Below are positions 1-9,161 of a stretch of DNA of 17,635 nucleotides, in pieces. How positions within the stretch are numbered: position 1 is the first letter of the stretch; each line of letters starts with the position of its first letter. Below the pieces are notes generated by a model that saw only the letters and a program-made list of their open reading frames with translations, was not told where the DNA came from and made no database searches. The position numbers and the translations under genes were made by a program. Source of the stretch: Deltaproteobacteria bacterium (GTDB lineage: Bacteria > Desulfobacterota_B > Binatia > UBA9968); NCBI GenBank assembly GCA_005879255.1, contig VBKY01000089.1, positions 24,765-42,399 of the forward strand, read 5' to 3'.

Positions 1-1
1 C

Positions 2-388
2 AAAGCGTTCGTTCGGATTTCGCTTCAATATTTTCCAGCCCGCCTTTCTGAAATAGAAATCAATCGTTCCGTGATCTCCCTTTATAAAACAAAGTGGCTT
101 AATCAGGGGCACCGCCGGCATGCGGCTTTTGTCCTTTCGGTTTTCGCTCCGGCTCTCGGAGCGGCCGCGTACCTTGACTGGTTCAGTTATTCTATCATTG
201 GGACATCTTACCGGCCGGAGCTCGTTTTCGAGTTCGGGATTGTACTTTATTTCGCATTGATCATCTCTACTTTTCAACGCTCGAAACTGATGGGAGCACT
301 CTTAACCTCCGTGGCATTGAGGGGGGGGCTCCGCTCCAGAGAACATTCAATGGTCAGATACAAGTGTTGGCTTCATCATCAGTTGTAA
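2..388 (+). CDS. C-terminal fragment of a membrane protein (5' end outside window)
   Basis: The frame is open from the first bases of the window to the stop at 386-388, so this is more likely the tail of a gene that begins upstream than a gene starting at the GTG at 71. The visible part has a basic hydrophilic stretch followed by two hydrophobic segments. One runs around AFVLSVFAPALGAAAYLDWF and the other around FEFGIVLYFALIIS, consistent with two membrane spans near a C-terminus. The last 25 or so residues, after a run of eight G at 321-328, are hydrophilic and arginine-rich and do not look like a natural continuation. A homopolymer frameshift there is possible. I do not recognise the family. 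Its orientation matches the glycan-type genes downstream, but about 440 bases separate them. Confidence 0.45.
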   Translation, partial: KAFVRISLQYFPARLSEIEINRSVISLYKTKWLNQGHRRHAAFVLSVFAPALGAAAYLDWFSYSIIGTSYRPELVFEFGIVLYFALIISTFQRSKLMGALLTSVALRGGLRSREHSMVRYKCWLHHQL

Positions 389-832
389 CAAGCAAAAATG
401 GTTCAGCCAGAGCAGTGTCTTACCGCAAAGTAGGCGATGTAAAAATTTTTGCCGCCCGGTGCGTCTCTGCATGAATTGTAAAACGGTCAAAAACGCAAAG
501 GCGCTAAGAGGATTCAAAGTCCTCGTGTCGTCTGATTCTTTCCCGCGAGTCGATAAAGAGTGAGGGATGGGGAACATATTCCACTTCGCGTTAACGACCC
601 GTCGTTTTCTCCGAGAGCTTGACGGGCCATACTGGACGGTGAAATAAGCAAAATCACGTAACTTCTTGCCAGCCAAATCTAGTCGGCCACGTCTCTCGCG
701 CAAACGTGGTGTGTCTCCTTCCAACTTGGAGTGCCGAGCAGGGTCATCTCAGCCAAACGGCGAATGCACAGAAACTACTCGCAAATGAAGTGGAGTTCTA
801 TGGTAGATCTGAAGCGTTGAAGCGAGGATACG
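389..832. other. Non-coding gap upstream of the first GT-C-like gene
   Basis: I see no convincing gene here on either strand. The stretch contains an AACGCAAAGGCGCTAAG motif at about 492-508, of a kind scattered between genes in many bacteria. Next to it is a small inverted repeat, GAGGA (508-512) and TCCTC (520-524). The long minus-strand open frame across 347-724 has no recognisable domain and is rich in arginine and serine. A promoter for the downstream gene probably lies here, but I cannot point to clear -35 and -10 boxes. Confidence 0.5.
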
Positions 833-2476
833 GTGAGTAAGAGCAAAGTAAGGCTGGCTGCCATCGCTAAACTGGGCGTCTTACCCGCGTTATTCTACTT
901 TACGAGCTTCATCGTTTTGACTTACCCTCTAATTCGCAGATTCTCCACTCATCTTTTCGCGGATCCGTGGGATGGTGTGGTCTTTTACTGGAACCTGTGG
1001 TGGGTTAACAAAGCTGTTACGGACCTCCACCAATCCCCCTGGCATACGTCCTATTTGAATTATCCGTTTGGTGTTTCTCTTCTCCCGCACACCTTGAATG
1101 TCTTCAATGGATTTCTGGCCATTCCGCTGCTGCGTTCCTTGACGCCAATCCAGGTGTACAACGTTCTGGTAACCTTCTCGTTCGCCGCGTGCGGAGTCAC
1201 AGCATTCCTGCTGGCACACTACTTTACGCGATCCTATTGGTCCAGCATTTTTGCAGGCTACGTGTTCACTTTTTCCAGCTACCACTTTGCGCACATGGAA
1301 GGCCATTTGAATCTCGTGTCGCTGGAGTGGGTCCCTCTCTTTGTGCTGTGCTGGTACATCGTCGTGGTCCGTCCCGGCGTCACGATAGCCATTGCCGCAG
1401 GCATCGTGCTCTTCGCTGTCTTACTGTGCGATTACTACTACTTCTTTTACTGTACCCTGATCGGCCTCATCATCTTTGTCTGGCATGGACTGCGCACGAA
1501 GAACGCCGGCTTCTTCCTCGACCGAAAGTATCTCGTTTCGCTTACTGTCTTCCTGAGTGTGGTCCTGCTGACTTCGGGGCCTCTCGTGATTTCATTGTTG
1601 CTGCTGAACTCGACGGATCCAATCACGGGACACAATCCGCTGATCAATTCGATGGATGTGCTCGCACCGTTTATCCCCGGCAGCCACTGGCGGTTCGCGA
1701 ACCTGACTCGCTCCTACTGGAGTAGACTACCCGGCGACGCCAACGAGAATAGCGTCTATCTGGGATGGGCCGTCGTTTTCCTGCTTCTGTATGTTTGGCG
1801 TCGGTGTCCGGCAGTTCCGTCGTTAAGGCTATGGTTCTTCATCGTCTTTTGCTTTGGAGTTCTCGCATTGGGACCTGTGCTTCACGTTTGGGGGGCAGAG
1901 TATTCCGTTATCAAGCTCCCATATGCCCTTTTAGAAAAATTGTTCCCGCCCATACAGGCATCCGGGGTTCCTGTGAGGATGATGATTATTTCCACGCTGG
2001 CGGCCTCGGTGCTGTGCGCTCTGGGTTTGGCGCAGGCTTCCAAGGGCTCGCTAGGGGAACAAGTATTCGCGGCCCTCGTGATCTTTGCGCTCGTCGTCGA
2101 ATACCTGCCGAAACCAAGAGTAACTTCCGCCCTGCGGGTTCCGGAGTTTGTGAGCATCTTAAAAGCTCAGCCCCGCAACGGCGCTGTTCTGGACACAGTG
2201 AGCAAGCCATTTCAGACGATGTACCATCAGACCGTCCATGAAAAGCCTATGGCCTTGGCCTTTAGCGTCCTTAGCCGGACGCCGCGTAGCGTGGCCATGG
2301 AAGGCGAGGAGGTTAAACGGCTGATCGAGAATGGAGACTACATCAAGCTGCGCACCGAGTATCACATTCGATATCTTGTTACGGATGCCGCGAATGATCT
2401 GGAAAGGGAAAATGGTCCCGTTAGAACCCTGTTCATGGACTCAAAGGTGAAACTTTACGAATTACGACCGGAGTAA
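833..2476 (+). CDS. Multi-spanning membrane protein, probable GT-C-type glycosyltransferase
   Basis: This 547-residue protein is mostly hydrophobic, with roughly ten or more candidate membrane segments and a soluble C-terminal tail of about 110 residues. After the first span, the first outer loop carries the acidic pair D44-P-W-D47 followed by a W/N-rich stretch (YWNLWW). An acidic motif in this loop is a hallmark of GT-C glycosyltransferases, which use polyprenyl-phosphate sugars on the periplasmic face of the membrane. A loop near SYHFAHMEGH and later PIQASGVPVRM segments also fit large membrane proteins of this class (YfhO or GT39-like). The start is GTG at 833, preceded by GAGGA at 824-828. 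The substrate cannot be read from sequence. An uncharacterised polytopic protein without transferase activity is the alternative. It is followed after 22 bases by a second polytopic protein of similar layout. Confidence 0.6.
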   Translation: MSKSKVRLAAIAKLGVLPALFYFTSFIVLTYPLIRRFSTHLFADPWDGVVFYWNLWWVNKAVTDLHQSPWHTSYLNYPFGVSLLPHTLNVFNGFLAIPLLRSLTPIQVYNVLVTFSFAACGVTAFLLAHYFTRSYWSSIFAGYVFTFSSYHFAHMEGHLNLVSLEWVPLFVLCWYIVVVRPGVTIAIAAGIVLFAVLLCDYYYFFYCTLIGLIIFVWHGLRTKNAGFFLDRKYLVSLTVFLSVVLLTSGPLVISLLLLNSTDPITGHNPLINSMDVLAPFIPGSHWRFANLTRSYWSRLPGDANENSVYLGWAVVFLLLYVWRRCPAVPSLRLWFFIVFCFGVLALGPVLHVWGAEYSVIKLPYALLEKLFPPIQASGVPVRMMIISTLAASVLCALGLAQASKGSLGEQVFAALVIFALVVEYLPKPRVTSALRVPEFVSILKAQPRNGAVLDTVSKPFQTMYHQTVHEKPMALAFSVLSRTPRSVAMEGEEVKRLIENGDYIKLRTEYHIRYLVTDAANDLERENGPVRTLFMDSKVKLYELRPE

Positions 2477-2498
2477 GGCCGCGGATCCCAACGAAAAC

Positions 2499-3902
2499 GT
2501 GCATCGACATCGAGTTGCTACGACGTGGGTCGTGCTGGCCGTACTCGTGCTGTTTCTCCCGCCGCTACTCACGCGCACGCCGTTCTTCTCGGTGTTCGAC
2601 TTCAGCCTGTGGGGCAAGGACTGGCTGAAGCTGTCGGGTTGCATTCGGCGCGGCGAGCTCCCCTGCGACACGGCGGGCATCAGCAAGTTCCCGCTGGGCT
2701 ATCTGCTTAACTCGTATTACGTGGTGGTCATGGGGGCGCGCGGGTTCAATCCGGGGCGGGCCATTGGTCTTTTGAACACGCTCTTTCTTGCTCTGCCCAT
2801 CGCGTTCATCGTTCTCATCAGGGGACTCCGTGCGTCCCTGCCGCGATCACTCGTCTACATCCTGGCAATTCTTTTGACCGCGGTGCCGCCTTTCTACATC
2901 TTCGGGGCTCTGGAAGTGCAGTCGGGCGTCGTCATCGGGATCTTCATCTCATCGCTGGTCCTGATGAACGAAGATCTCAGGCGGCCAGGCGAAACGGCTC
3001 TCGCCGTGTTGCTTTTCATCACGGCGCTGCTCCTGCCGCTCTATAAGGATACGAACACCCTTGTCTTGTTCGTCGGCCTGGCTGTTGCGGGAACACAAGC
3101 GTGGCTTGGTAAAGCAAACCACTCGACGGAACCGGAATCGGCGATTCACCGATGGCGGACCGCATGGTCCCTGATAACAGCGCTCAGCGTCGGCCTGGCG
3201 ATCTCAGCGACGTACAACTTCGTCAAGGGTGGCTCAGTGCTGCCTCTGGCCTATCTCAACGAAGCCTCCCAGACCTCACCGCGACCGGCGAAGATGCTCG
3301 AGTTTTTTGCGGGTACCTACTTCTCACCGAACGGAGGAGTCGCCGTGTTTTGGGGCGGCGCCTTGTACGCGACGGTGTGGCTTCTGCGAAGGTTCGAGTT
3401 GGTGATATCGCGGACCGGTGCATTCGTGGCGTCTGCCGTCGTATTGGCCTATTCCGTCGTCCTGTCGTGCTGGTGGGCGCCGTTCGGATGGGACGCGTGG
3501 GGCGACCGCCTCATGTTACCGGCCATGCTGGCGACAGTCATCTGTCTGACTGCGACGGCGAGAGAACGAAGCCCGACGCCAAACGACCGCCCGCGCCGTC
3601 GGGACGGACGTGAGTCGGACGCGCCTCTACGCAGAGTCGCAAGGGTCGTGCGAGACGGCGCAATCGTCCTCATCGTTCTCCTATCGTTGCACTACACCGT
3701 ATTGTCGTACTACGCCAACAGAGACGCAGTGATGATGGCCTCAATGTTTGGCGGCCCGAAGTGCAGGCAGATGGGCCGCGATCTCGGCCCAGGAGAGGCG
3801 ACCCTGGGTCTCGCGTTCTGGCGATCCGACTCCTACTACGCATGCGCCCGTGAGCGGTTCATCCACGTTCCCGTGTACATCGGCGGCCGACCGAGACGTT
3901 GA
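2499..3902 (+). CDS. Second polytopic membrane protein, possible GT-C-type transferase
   Basis: This 467-residue protein has an N-terminal span (residues about 7-24), an outer loop with D34 and D41 and two cysteines (C49, C57) that could form a disulfide, and about eight further hydrophobic segments. A strongly basic cytoplasmic-type loop (RRRDGRESDAPLRR) lies near residue 365, and a soluble cysteine-containing tail follows the last span. The segment WWAPFGWDAWGDRLMLP resembles the late loop and span found in many GT-C mannosyl- and arabinosyltransferase-like proteins. The proposed GTG start at 2499 has no good ribosome binding site, so the start is uncertain. The gene is visibly more G+C-rich than the genes on both sides, and its opening bases follow the previous stop by only 22 nt. 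It may have a different origin from its neighbours. Function is inferred from layout only. Confidence 0.5.
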   Translation: MHRHRVATTWVVLAVLVLFLPPLLTRTPFFSVFDFSLWGKDWLKLSGCIRRGELPCDTAGISKFPLGYLLNSYYVVVMGARGFNPGRAIGLLNTLFLALPIAFIVLIRGLRASLPRSLVYILAILLTAVPPFYIFGALEVQSGVVIGIFISSLVLMNEDLRRPGETALAVLLFITALLLPLYKDTNTLVLFVGLAVAGTQAWLGKANHSTEPESAIHRWRTAWSLITALSVGLAISATYNFVKGGSVLPLAYLNEASQTSPRPAKMLEFFAGTYFSPNGGVAVFWGGALYATVWLLRRFELVISRTGAFVASAVVLAYSVVLSCWWAPFGWDAWGDRLMLPAMLATVICLTATARERSPTPNDRPRRRDGRESDAPLRRVARVVRDGAIVLIVLLSLHYTVLSYYANRDAVMMASMFGGPKCRQMGRDLGPGEATLGLAFWRSDSYYACARERFIHVPVYIGGRPRR

Positions 3903-3970
3903 ACGATAATGCGTGATAGCCCTAATTTTTCTGCAGACCAGATCGTAAGGTGTTCCGTTAGGTCACAAGA

Positions 3971-5783
3971 ATGAAACAAAAAATGACCGACCACTTAGGG
4001 CCAATTCTTGGTATTTCCCCCCTGGACAAAGACGCAACCGCCGCTCTTTACATTGATGGTCAATGGACGGCGATGGCCGAAGAGCGTCTTTCACGGATCA
4101 AGATGCACGCCGGATTCCCTAAACGCGCCGTCGAAACGCTGTTGGAGCGCGCTGGAATACGTCCGCGACACTTGCGGCACATCGTCTATCCATTCATGCC
4201 GTGGTGGATCGAAGGATCGCGCATGATTCACGGTTACGCGCGCGATCTCCTCTTTACGTTGAACAATGGGACGCCCTGGCCGGAAAAGCTCAGACATCTC
4301 AAAGCGTATGCTAAATGGTGTAACAACGCGATTGCCGATCACCGCCATTGGCATCGACAGCTTATAGACGAGCTAAGGATCCTAGGTCTGAGGGACAAGC
4401 TCACGTGTGTCGAACATCACGCTTCTCATGCCGCGGCTGCCTACCTGACAAGCGGTTTCGAGAAAGCCATTGCTTTGACCCTTGATTGGTACGGAGGAGG
4501 TCTCTCGGGGTCGGTGAATCTTTGCACCCCCGGCGGAATCAAGCGGCTCCATAATTTCCGCTATCCTCATTCATTGGGTTTGTTCTATGCACAGGTCACG
4601 AGCGCTTTAGGTTTCAAGTCCTCACAACACGAGGGTAAGGTCGTGGGGCTAGCCGCTTACGGAGATAGCCGCATACTCGGCCCCACCCTGTTGTCGCGCT
4701 TCGAGCGTAAGGAAGGGGATTTCCGTTATCGCTCGGGTATGGATCCCAAACTTTCTCACGATCTAGCCAAGTGCTTTCCACGCGAACATGTGGCGGCGGC
4801 CTACCAGCATGCGCTTGAAGTCCTTATTTGCGAGATCACGGCGTACTGGATGCGAGAGACCGGATTGCAGGACATAGTGCTTGCAGGAGGCGTTGCCGCC
4901 AATGTGAAGATGAATCAGCGCGTCGCCAATCTAAATGGAGTACGGCGCCTCTTTATTCATCCCAACATGGGGGATGGCGGCACGAGCGTTGGCGCGGTTC
5001 TGGCGTTCCTCTTGACGCGCTCTGAGATCAGCTCAAACCAGTGGAAAACCTGTTATCTGGGACCCGAATTCACGGACCATCAAATGGAAACCGCATTGCG
5101 TCAGGCTGGGTTAGAACCGAGCCGTTCGGAGAACGTGGCCAAAGATGTTGCCAAAAACCTCGCCAATGGAAAGGTGGTGGGCCGGTTCAGTGGCGCTATG
5201 GAATATGGACCGCGGGCTCTTGGGAACCGCTCGATCCTTTTTCCCGCCACCGACCCCAACGTTAACCAGTGGCTGAACCGACGGCTCGGCCGTACGGAGT
5301 TCATGCCTTTCGCGCCCGTAACGCTTTTCGAGCATTGTCGGGAGCGCTATGTCAACGTCGACAAGTTTCTCCTCCCGGGGCGTTTCATGACCATCACCTG
5401 CGAGTGTACCGCTCTCATGAAGAAAGAGTCGCCGGCCGCTGTGCATGTGGATGGAACCGCCCGGCCGCAGATCATCCGACGTGAGGATAATCCCGGCTTT
5501 CACGGGATTTAAGCTCACGGGTATCCCGACTTTGATCAACACTTCTTTTAACATGCATGAGGAACCGATCGTCTGCACGCCGGAGGACGCAGTGCGCGCT
5601 TTTCTGGAAGCGAGGCTCGACTGCCTCTCCATGGGCCCGTTTTTTTGTAGGCTCGAAATCAAAGGAAGGCATGCGTTACGAATCGATTGCACTTCATCGG
5701 CCGGCCGTAGTCCTTTGACAGAAAGTGGTTTGCCCACATCCGTCGCGTCAGGCGACCTCAAATGGCGTGGATTTAAAAAATGA
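3971..5783 (+). pseudogene. NodU/CmcH-family carbamoyltransferase, frameshifted near 5500
   Basis: Family members transfer the carbamoyl group of carbamoyl phosphate to a hydroxyl of a sugar or antibiotic via a carbamoyl-adenylate. The first frame (3971-5512, 513 aa) carries the Kae1-like half: AEERLSR (35-41), the metal-site HHASH (149-153), GLFYAQVTSALGF, HEGKVVGLAAYGD and LAGGVAANVKMNQ. It then enters the YrdC-like C-terminal half with MEYGPRALGNRS, EFMPFAPV and GTARPQIIRRE. It stops early after NPGFHGI. The missing end, FKLTGIPTLINTSFN followed by EEPIVCTPEDA, continues in the +1 frame from about 5498 to the stop at 5781-5783. Spacing to family members suggests about 14 bases are lost. 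Repaired length would be about 605 residues, normal for the family. The C-terminal frame ends in an ATGA overlap with the next gene, so the original coupling survives. ATG 3983 is an alternative start. It may be a true pseudogene or an assembly error. Confidence 0.88.
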
Positions 5784-6709
5784 AACGTAGCACGAAACCG
5801 GCATTTTTAATTACCATTGACACCGAGGGGGACAATTTGTGGGCGCTTCCCGATAGTATTACCACCAGAAACTCGCGATACCTACCTCGGTTTCAAGAGC
5901 TTTGTGAACGGTACGGATTTGAGCCCACATGGCTCACGAACTACGAGATGGCACAATGTCCCACTTTCTGCGAGTTTGGTCGTGACGTTCTGCAACGTGC
6001 CATGGGAGAGATTGGAATGCATCTTCATGCATGGAATTCTCCTCCCGTCACCGACGGTGACCCGAAAAGCCAGGCCTACTTGATCGAGTATCCAGAAAGC
6101 GTCATGAACGAAAAAATAAAGTTCATGACCGAGCTGCTTCAGCAACGCTTTGACCGCAAGATGGTGAGCCATCGAGCCGGACGGTGGGCTCTAAACAGCT
6201 GCTACACGCGGTTTCTTGTCGAACATGGATATCGCGTGGATTGCTCGGTGACGCCACACGTGAATTGGACCAGCGTTCTGGGCGATCCAAAGGGATTGGG
6301 AGGGACCGATTACACAACGTACCCCGCGCAACCGTACTTCATGGATTTGGATCGGATTGACCGCGAGGGGGATTCGCCATTATTAGAAGTGCCGGTATCC
6401 ATCGTTTTAAGAACCGATGTGCGGCCAATTACTTCGTGGTTGCGTCCCAACGGGCAGAATCGGGATTCCATGCTCGCGATTTTGAAGCTGGCATGCGAGG
6501 AGCAATGGCCGTGTGTCGAGTTTATGTTGCATTCATCGGAGTTGATGCCGGGAGGCAGCCCGACTTTCCAAACCCACGATGATATCGAAGCCCTCTACGA
6601 TGATCTTGAATTACTGCTGAGCGAAGCCGTAGAAAATTTTCGCGGACAGACCCTCACGGAGTTTTATGACGAATATGAAAGACGTCATCGTCCGTTAATG
6701 CTTTCATGA
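5780..6709 (+). CDS. Polysaccharide deacetylase-like protein (CE4/NodB fold)
   Basis: This 309-residue protein has no signal peptide or membrane span and is probably cytoplasmic. Its motifs in order match the NodB homology domain. ITIDTEGDN carries D14, the usual catalytic base and metal ligand region. EIGMHLHAW carries H81 and H83 in the place of the metal-binding histidine motif. SHRAGRW carries R132, as in the RxxRxP-type motif 3. VDCSVTPH and LEVPVS follow, and FMLHSSE near residue 250 supplies the late LH motif. Known relatives remove N-acetyl groups from sugars; some remodel glycans in surface-polysaccharide loci. Its start codon overlaps the stop of the frameshifted carbamoyltransferase frame (ATGA at 5780-5783), and its own stop overlaps the next start (ATGA at 6706-6709), so three genes are translationally chained. 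Substrate is unknown. Confidence 0.75.
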   Translation: MKRSTKPAFLITIDTEGDNLWALPDSITTRNSRYLPRFQELCERYGFEPTWLTNYEMAQCPTFCEFGRDVLQRAMGEIGMHLHAWNSPPVTDGDPKSQAYLIEYPESVMNEKIKFMTELLQQRFDRKMVSHRAGRWALNSCYTRFLVEHGYRVDCSVTPHVNWTSVLGDPKGLGGTDYTTYPAQPYFMDLDRIDREGDSPLLEVPVSIVLRTDVRPITSWLRPNGQNRDSMLAILKLACEEQWPCVEFMLHSSELMPGGSPTFQTHDDIEALYDDLELLLSEAVENFRGQTLTEFYDEYERRHRPLMLS

Positions 6710-8148
6710 AGCTCAGAGATATCGTGAGAACTGCCGTAATAAGAACTAATCCTTACTGGCCGTTTTCGCGCCTGAACAGGCTGCCTTACTACCTCGCTAT
6801 TGAAGCTTTCGTGCAGCTGTGCAAGAGATTTCCGGCAATAAAGAGCGTTTATCTAAGACATGGTCTGACTGAGGCAAATTGGGTTCCCGCGCTGAGCGAT
6901 ATCGATCTCGCCCTGATCACTGACAGCAAGCTAAGTACACAGGAGGAGTTTTCTTTTCTAAATTCATTCTGGAGCCATCACGACAGAATGAAGAAGCTAT
7001 TCCCTATGCTTGGGGAGATTGAGATATTAGACGATAAAAACATTAAATCGTGGACACAATTCGATATCCCAGGATACAGATCAATGGGTTGGAAGTTAGT
7101 GTATGGGGTGGAAGCCGAAAAAAATCATTTTCCCATGAATCCAAAAATACTTGCTACAGATTCTGTCAATTATGCTTTGCGTTTCTACCTGGGATATTTC
7201 CTAGACAAATTCGCCTCAAAGGAAGAATCCAATTACTTAACATCGCAGGACTTGAAAAGGTTAGTCCTCAAAATTCTGAGATCTCTGAATTATATGAATG
7301 AAGAGGATAGTAAAAACCAGGTCGTAATGGGAGGACCGGATGACACGACAGATATGCTGGTTCGTGTTCTAATGGGACTGGAAGAAGGTGTACGATTCAT
7401 CACTCGTAACTATAACAACGCTGGTTCAAGACAAAATGATCCAATATGGCTGAGCGACCTTAATTCCCATAACAACGTCATTTTTGAAAACCGTGGATTC
7501 GACATAGGAGCAGCGGCACCCTGGGATGAGGCAATACAAAGCATCATCCTGAATTATGATAAGAGGGTTTTCGTTGTGTTGAAAGATGATCTTGAGGCAT
7601 CAGCACTGAAGGATTGCGTCGCGGCCATCAGGCCAGTGTTTGCTCAAGAAAGGAATATGCCGGTCATAATGAGTTCCCATCTCTTCAATTACATGCTGCG
7701 CCATTACGATCCGTTCGAATACACTCGTTTGGTGACCTATAGGATAGTCGCATACGGGCAAGATCTGGTATCGGATATGCCGCCACCCGATAAGCAGGCA
7801 TTCGTCGGCTATTTGATTCGACAGACGCCCAACGTCCTAACATTCCCGCAATGCCATACGCTCATTTCACCGCCAAGTCCAAATTGGTTCTCGGGAAAAG
7901 AATTCGACGTGATCATGAACCGGTTTCTGTTCGTTAAGTTGTATTTGGACACAGGATTGATTAAGCCATGGCATAACGAACTCTTAGTCGAGTGCCAAAA
8001 CCGTTATCCAGAACATTTGATAAAACTCAGTGCATTAAAGGAGGCTCCAGATAGCACCGCAGGCCAGGAATGTTTTCGATTGCTAAAAAGTATAGCCAAC
8101 GACGTGCACAATCGTCTGGCAGATTCCCCAGTATCCGAACTCCAGTAG
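6706..8148 (+). CDS. Nucleotidyltransferase-domain protein of unknown substrate
   Basis: This 480-residue soluble protein has, near the N-terminus, VYLRHGLTEANW followed by SDIDLALITD. This is the pol-beta-type nucleotidyltransferase signature hG-x(n)-D-x-D, with G53, D65 and D67, and a possible third acidic strand at EIEILD (104-109). The usual second residue of the GS motif is leucine here (G53-L54). The rest, about 370 residues, is helical-looking and I cannot assign it. Family members transfer nucleotides to antibiotics, proteins or sugars, or are inactive. Coupling to the deacetylase (ATGA overlap) and the nearby carbamoyltransferase suggests modification of the same product. The gene is visibly more A+T-rich than its neighbours, hinting at separate acquisition. 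The next gene's apparent open frame overlaps its end from 8070, but the better start of that gene lies after this stop. Confidence 0.6.
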   Translation: MKLRDIVRTAVIRTNPYWPFSRLNRLPYYLAIEAFVQLCKRFPAIKSVYLRHGLTEANWVPALSDIDLALITDSKLSTQEEFSFLNSFWSHHDRMKKLFPMLGEIEILDDKNIKSWTQFDIPGYRSMGWKLVYGVEAEKNHFPMNPKILATDSVNYALRFYLGYFLDKFASKEESNYLTSQDLKRLVLKILRSLNYMNEEDSKNQVVMGGPDDTTDMLVRVLMGLEEGVRFITRNYNNAGSRQNDPIWLSDLNSHNNVIFENRGFDIGAAAPWDEAIQSIILNYDKRVFVVLKDDLEASALKDCVAAIRPVFAQERNMPVIMSSHLFNYMLRHYDPFEYTRLVTYRIVAYGQDLVSDMPPPDKQAFVGYLIRQTPNVLTFPQCHTLISPPSPNWFSGKEFDVIMNRFLFVKLYLDTGLIKPWHNELLVECQNRYPEHLIKLSALKEAPDSTAGQECFRLLKSIANDVHNRLADSPVSELQ

Positions 8149-8162
8149 GAAAGAAAAGCAGA

Positions 8163-9161
8163 ATGACCAAGTGCTTCAATTTCTATGGCCTCACGATTGA
8201 GGTCAGTAGTGCCTCTCCGGATCTGGTGGAGGAAGTAAGGCGGCACTTTTCCTACTTTAGTGTTCCCTTGATGAAGGGACAGGTGCAAGTGGAAATGCAT
8301 TCTGCCTCTCCTCCTTACGGCGAGCTTCCCTCTCTTCCCGCCTCGGTTATCACGCCCCGCAACGTCTGTTTTGAGAACAAGAAGATTAGTTATATCGATT
8401 ATTTTGGCCAGGGGCTGGCGGTCTTTGACCGAAAGGAAAAGCGGTGCGTCATTTATGGGATGGACCACGATCTCGTCCATGAGATCGCATATCTCTTCAT
8501 CCTATCGACCGTCGGGCAGTATCTGGACAGCCGAAGGATTCACCGGGTGCATGCGTTAGGGGTGAGTTATAAGCACAAGGGTATTCTGCTTCTTCTCCCC
8601 TCGGGAGGAGGTAAGAGCACCATGGCACTGGAGCTCATGCGCCAACCGGGCTTTTTTCTGCTCGGTGAGGATACGCCGTTGATTGATCGCCACGGTCGTA
8701 TCCTGCCATTTCCCCTGCGCCTCGGAGTTCACCCCGAGCAAGAGACCGGAATCCCTCCTCAGTATCTTCGCACCGTGAATCGAATGGAATTTGACCCGAA
8801 AACCCTAATCGACATCGAATACTTTAAAGACCGTTTGGGTAAGACGGTCGAGCCGGCGTTGATCTTGGTGGGAGAGCGAAACCTTGGCGATCTGTCAGAC
8901 ATCATCCCCTTGTCACGCCACCGCGCGTTCCATGCCCTGGTGAAGTATGTGATCATCGGCCTCGGAGTCTATCAGGGATTGGAATTCTTATTGGAGAGAG
9001 GCTTATGGGAAGTATTAGGTAAAGGTGGCGTGGTTACCTCGCGCCTCTACAATAGTCTACGTCTTCTTACCCGTGCGTCTGCCTATCGCTTTGTTTTGGG
9101 GCGAGATATAGAGAGAAATTCTCAAACCCTCGTTAGTTTTATCCACCAAAGATACGATTAG
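8163..9161 (+). CDS. HprK-related serine/threonine kinase-like P-loop protein
   Basis: This 332-residue protein matches the HPr-kinase-like fold found beside PqqD proteins (HprK-rel families) rather than true HprK of sugar-transport control. It has a variable N-terminal domain. HALGVSYKHKGILLLLP is followed by the P-loop SGGGKST (147-153). LLGEDTPLID (GED at 169-171, Walker-B-like region) and FPLRLGVHPE follow. Homologues sit in lasso-peptide and related clusters, where some phosphorylate the precursor peptide; others have no known target. I chose ATG 8163 because the upstream extension from 8070 lies inside the previous gene and reads as low-complexity basic sequence. An AGGAAAG-like site (8147-8153) lies 10-12 bases before this ATG. 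It is followed by the PqqD-like gene after 133 bases. A 21-codon relic of a similar C-terminus lies at 13860-13925. Confidence 0.75.
   Translation: MTKCFNFYGLTIEVSSASPDLVEEVRRHFSYFSVPLMKGQVQVEMHSASPPYGELPSLPASVITPRNVCFENKKISYIDYFGQGLAVFDRKEKRCVIYGMDHDLVHEIAYLFILSTVGQYLDSRRIHRVHALGVSYKHKGILLLLPSGGGKSTMALELMRQPGFFLLGEDTPLIDRHGRILPFPLRLGVHPEQETGIPPQYLRTVNRMEFDPKTLIDIEYFKDRLGKTVEPALILVGERNLGDLSDIIPLSRHRAFHALVKYVIIGLGVYQGLEFLLERGLWEVLGKGGVVTSRLYNSLRLLTRASAYRFVLGRDIERNSQTLVSFIHQRYD

Noticed and set aside
347..724. 125-codon minus-strand open frame upstream of the first GT-C-like gene
   Set aside because: Arginine/serine-rich with no recognisable domain and no good ribosome binding site; it overlaps the end of the plus-strand membrane-protein fragment.
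8070..8162. N-terminal extension of the HprK-like protein from ATG 8070
   Set aside because: The extension lies inside the preceding gene, is basic and low in complexity, and ATG 8163 follows a plausible ribosome binding site just after the previous stop.
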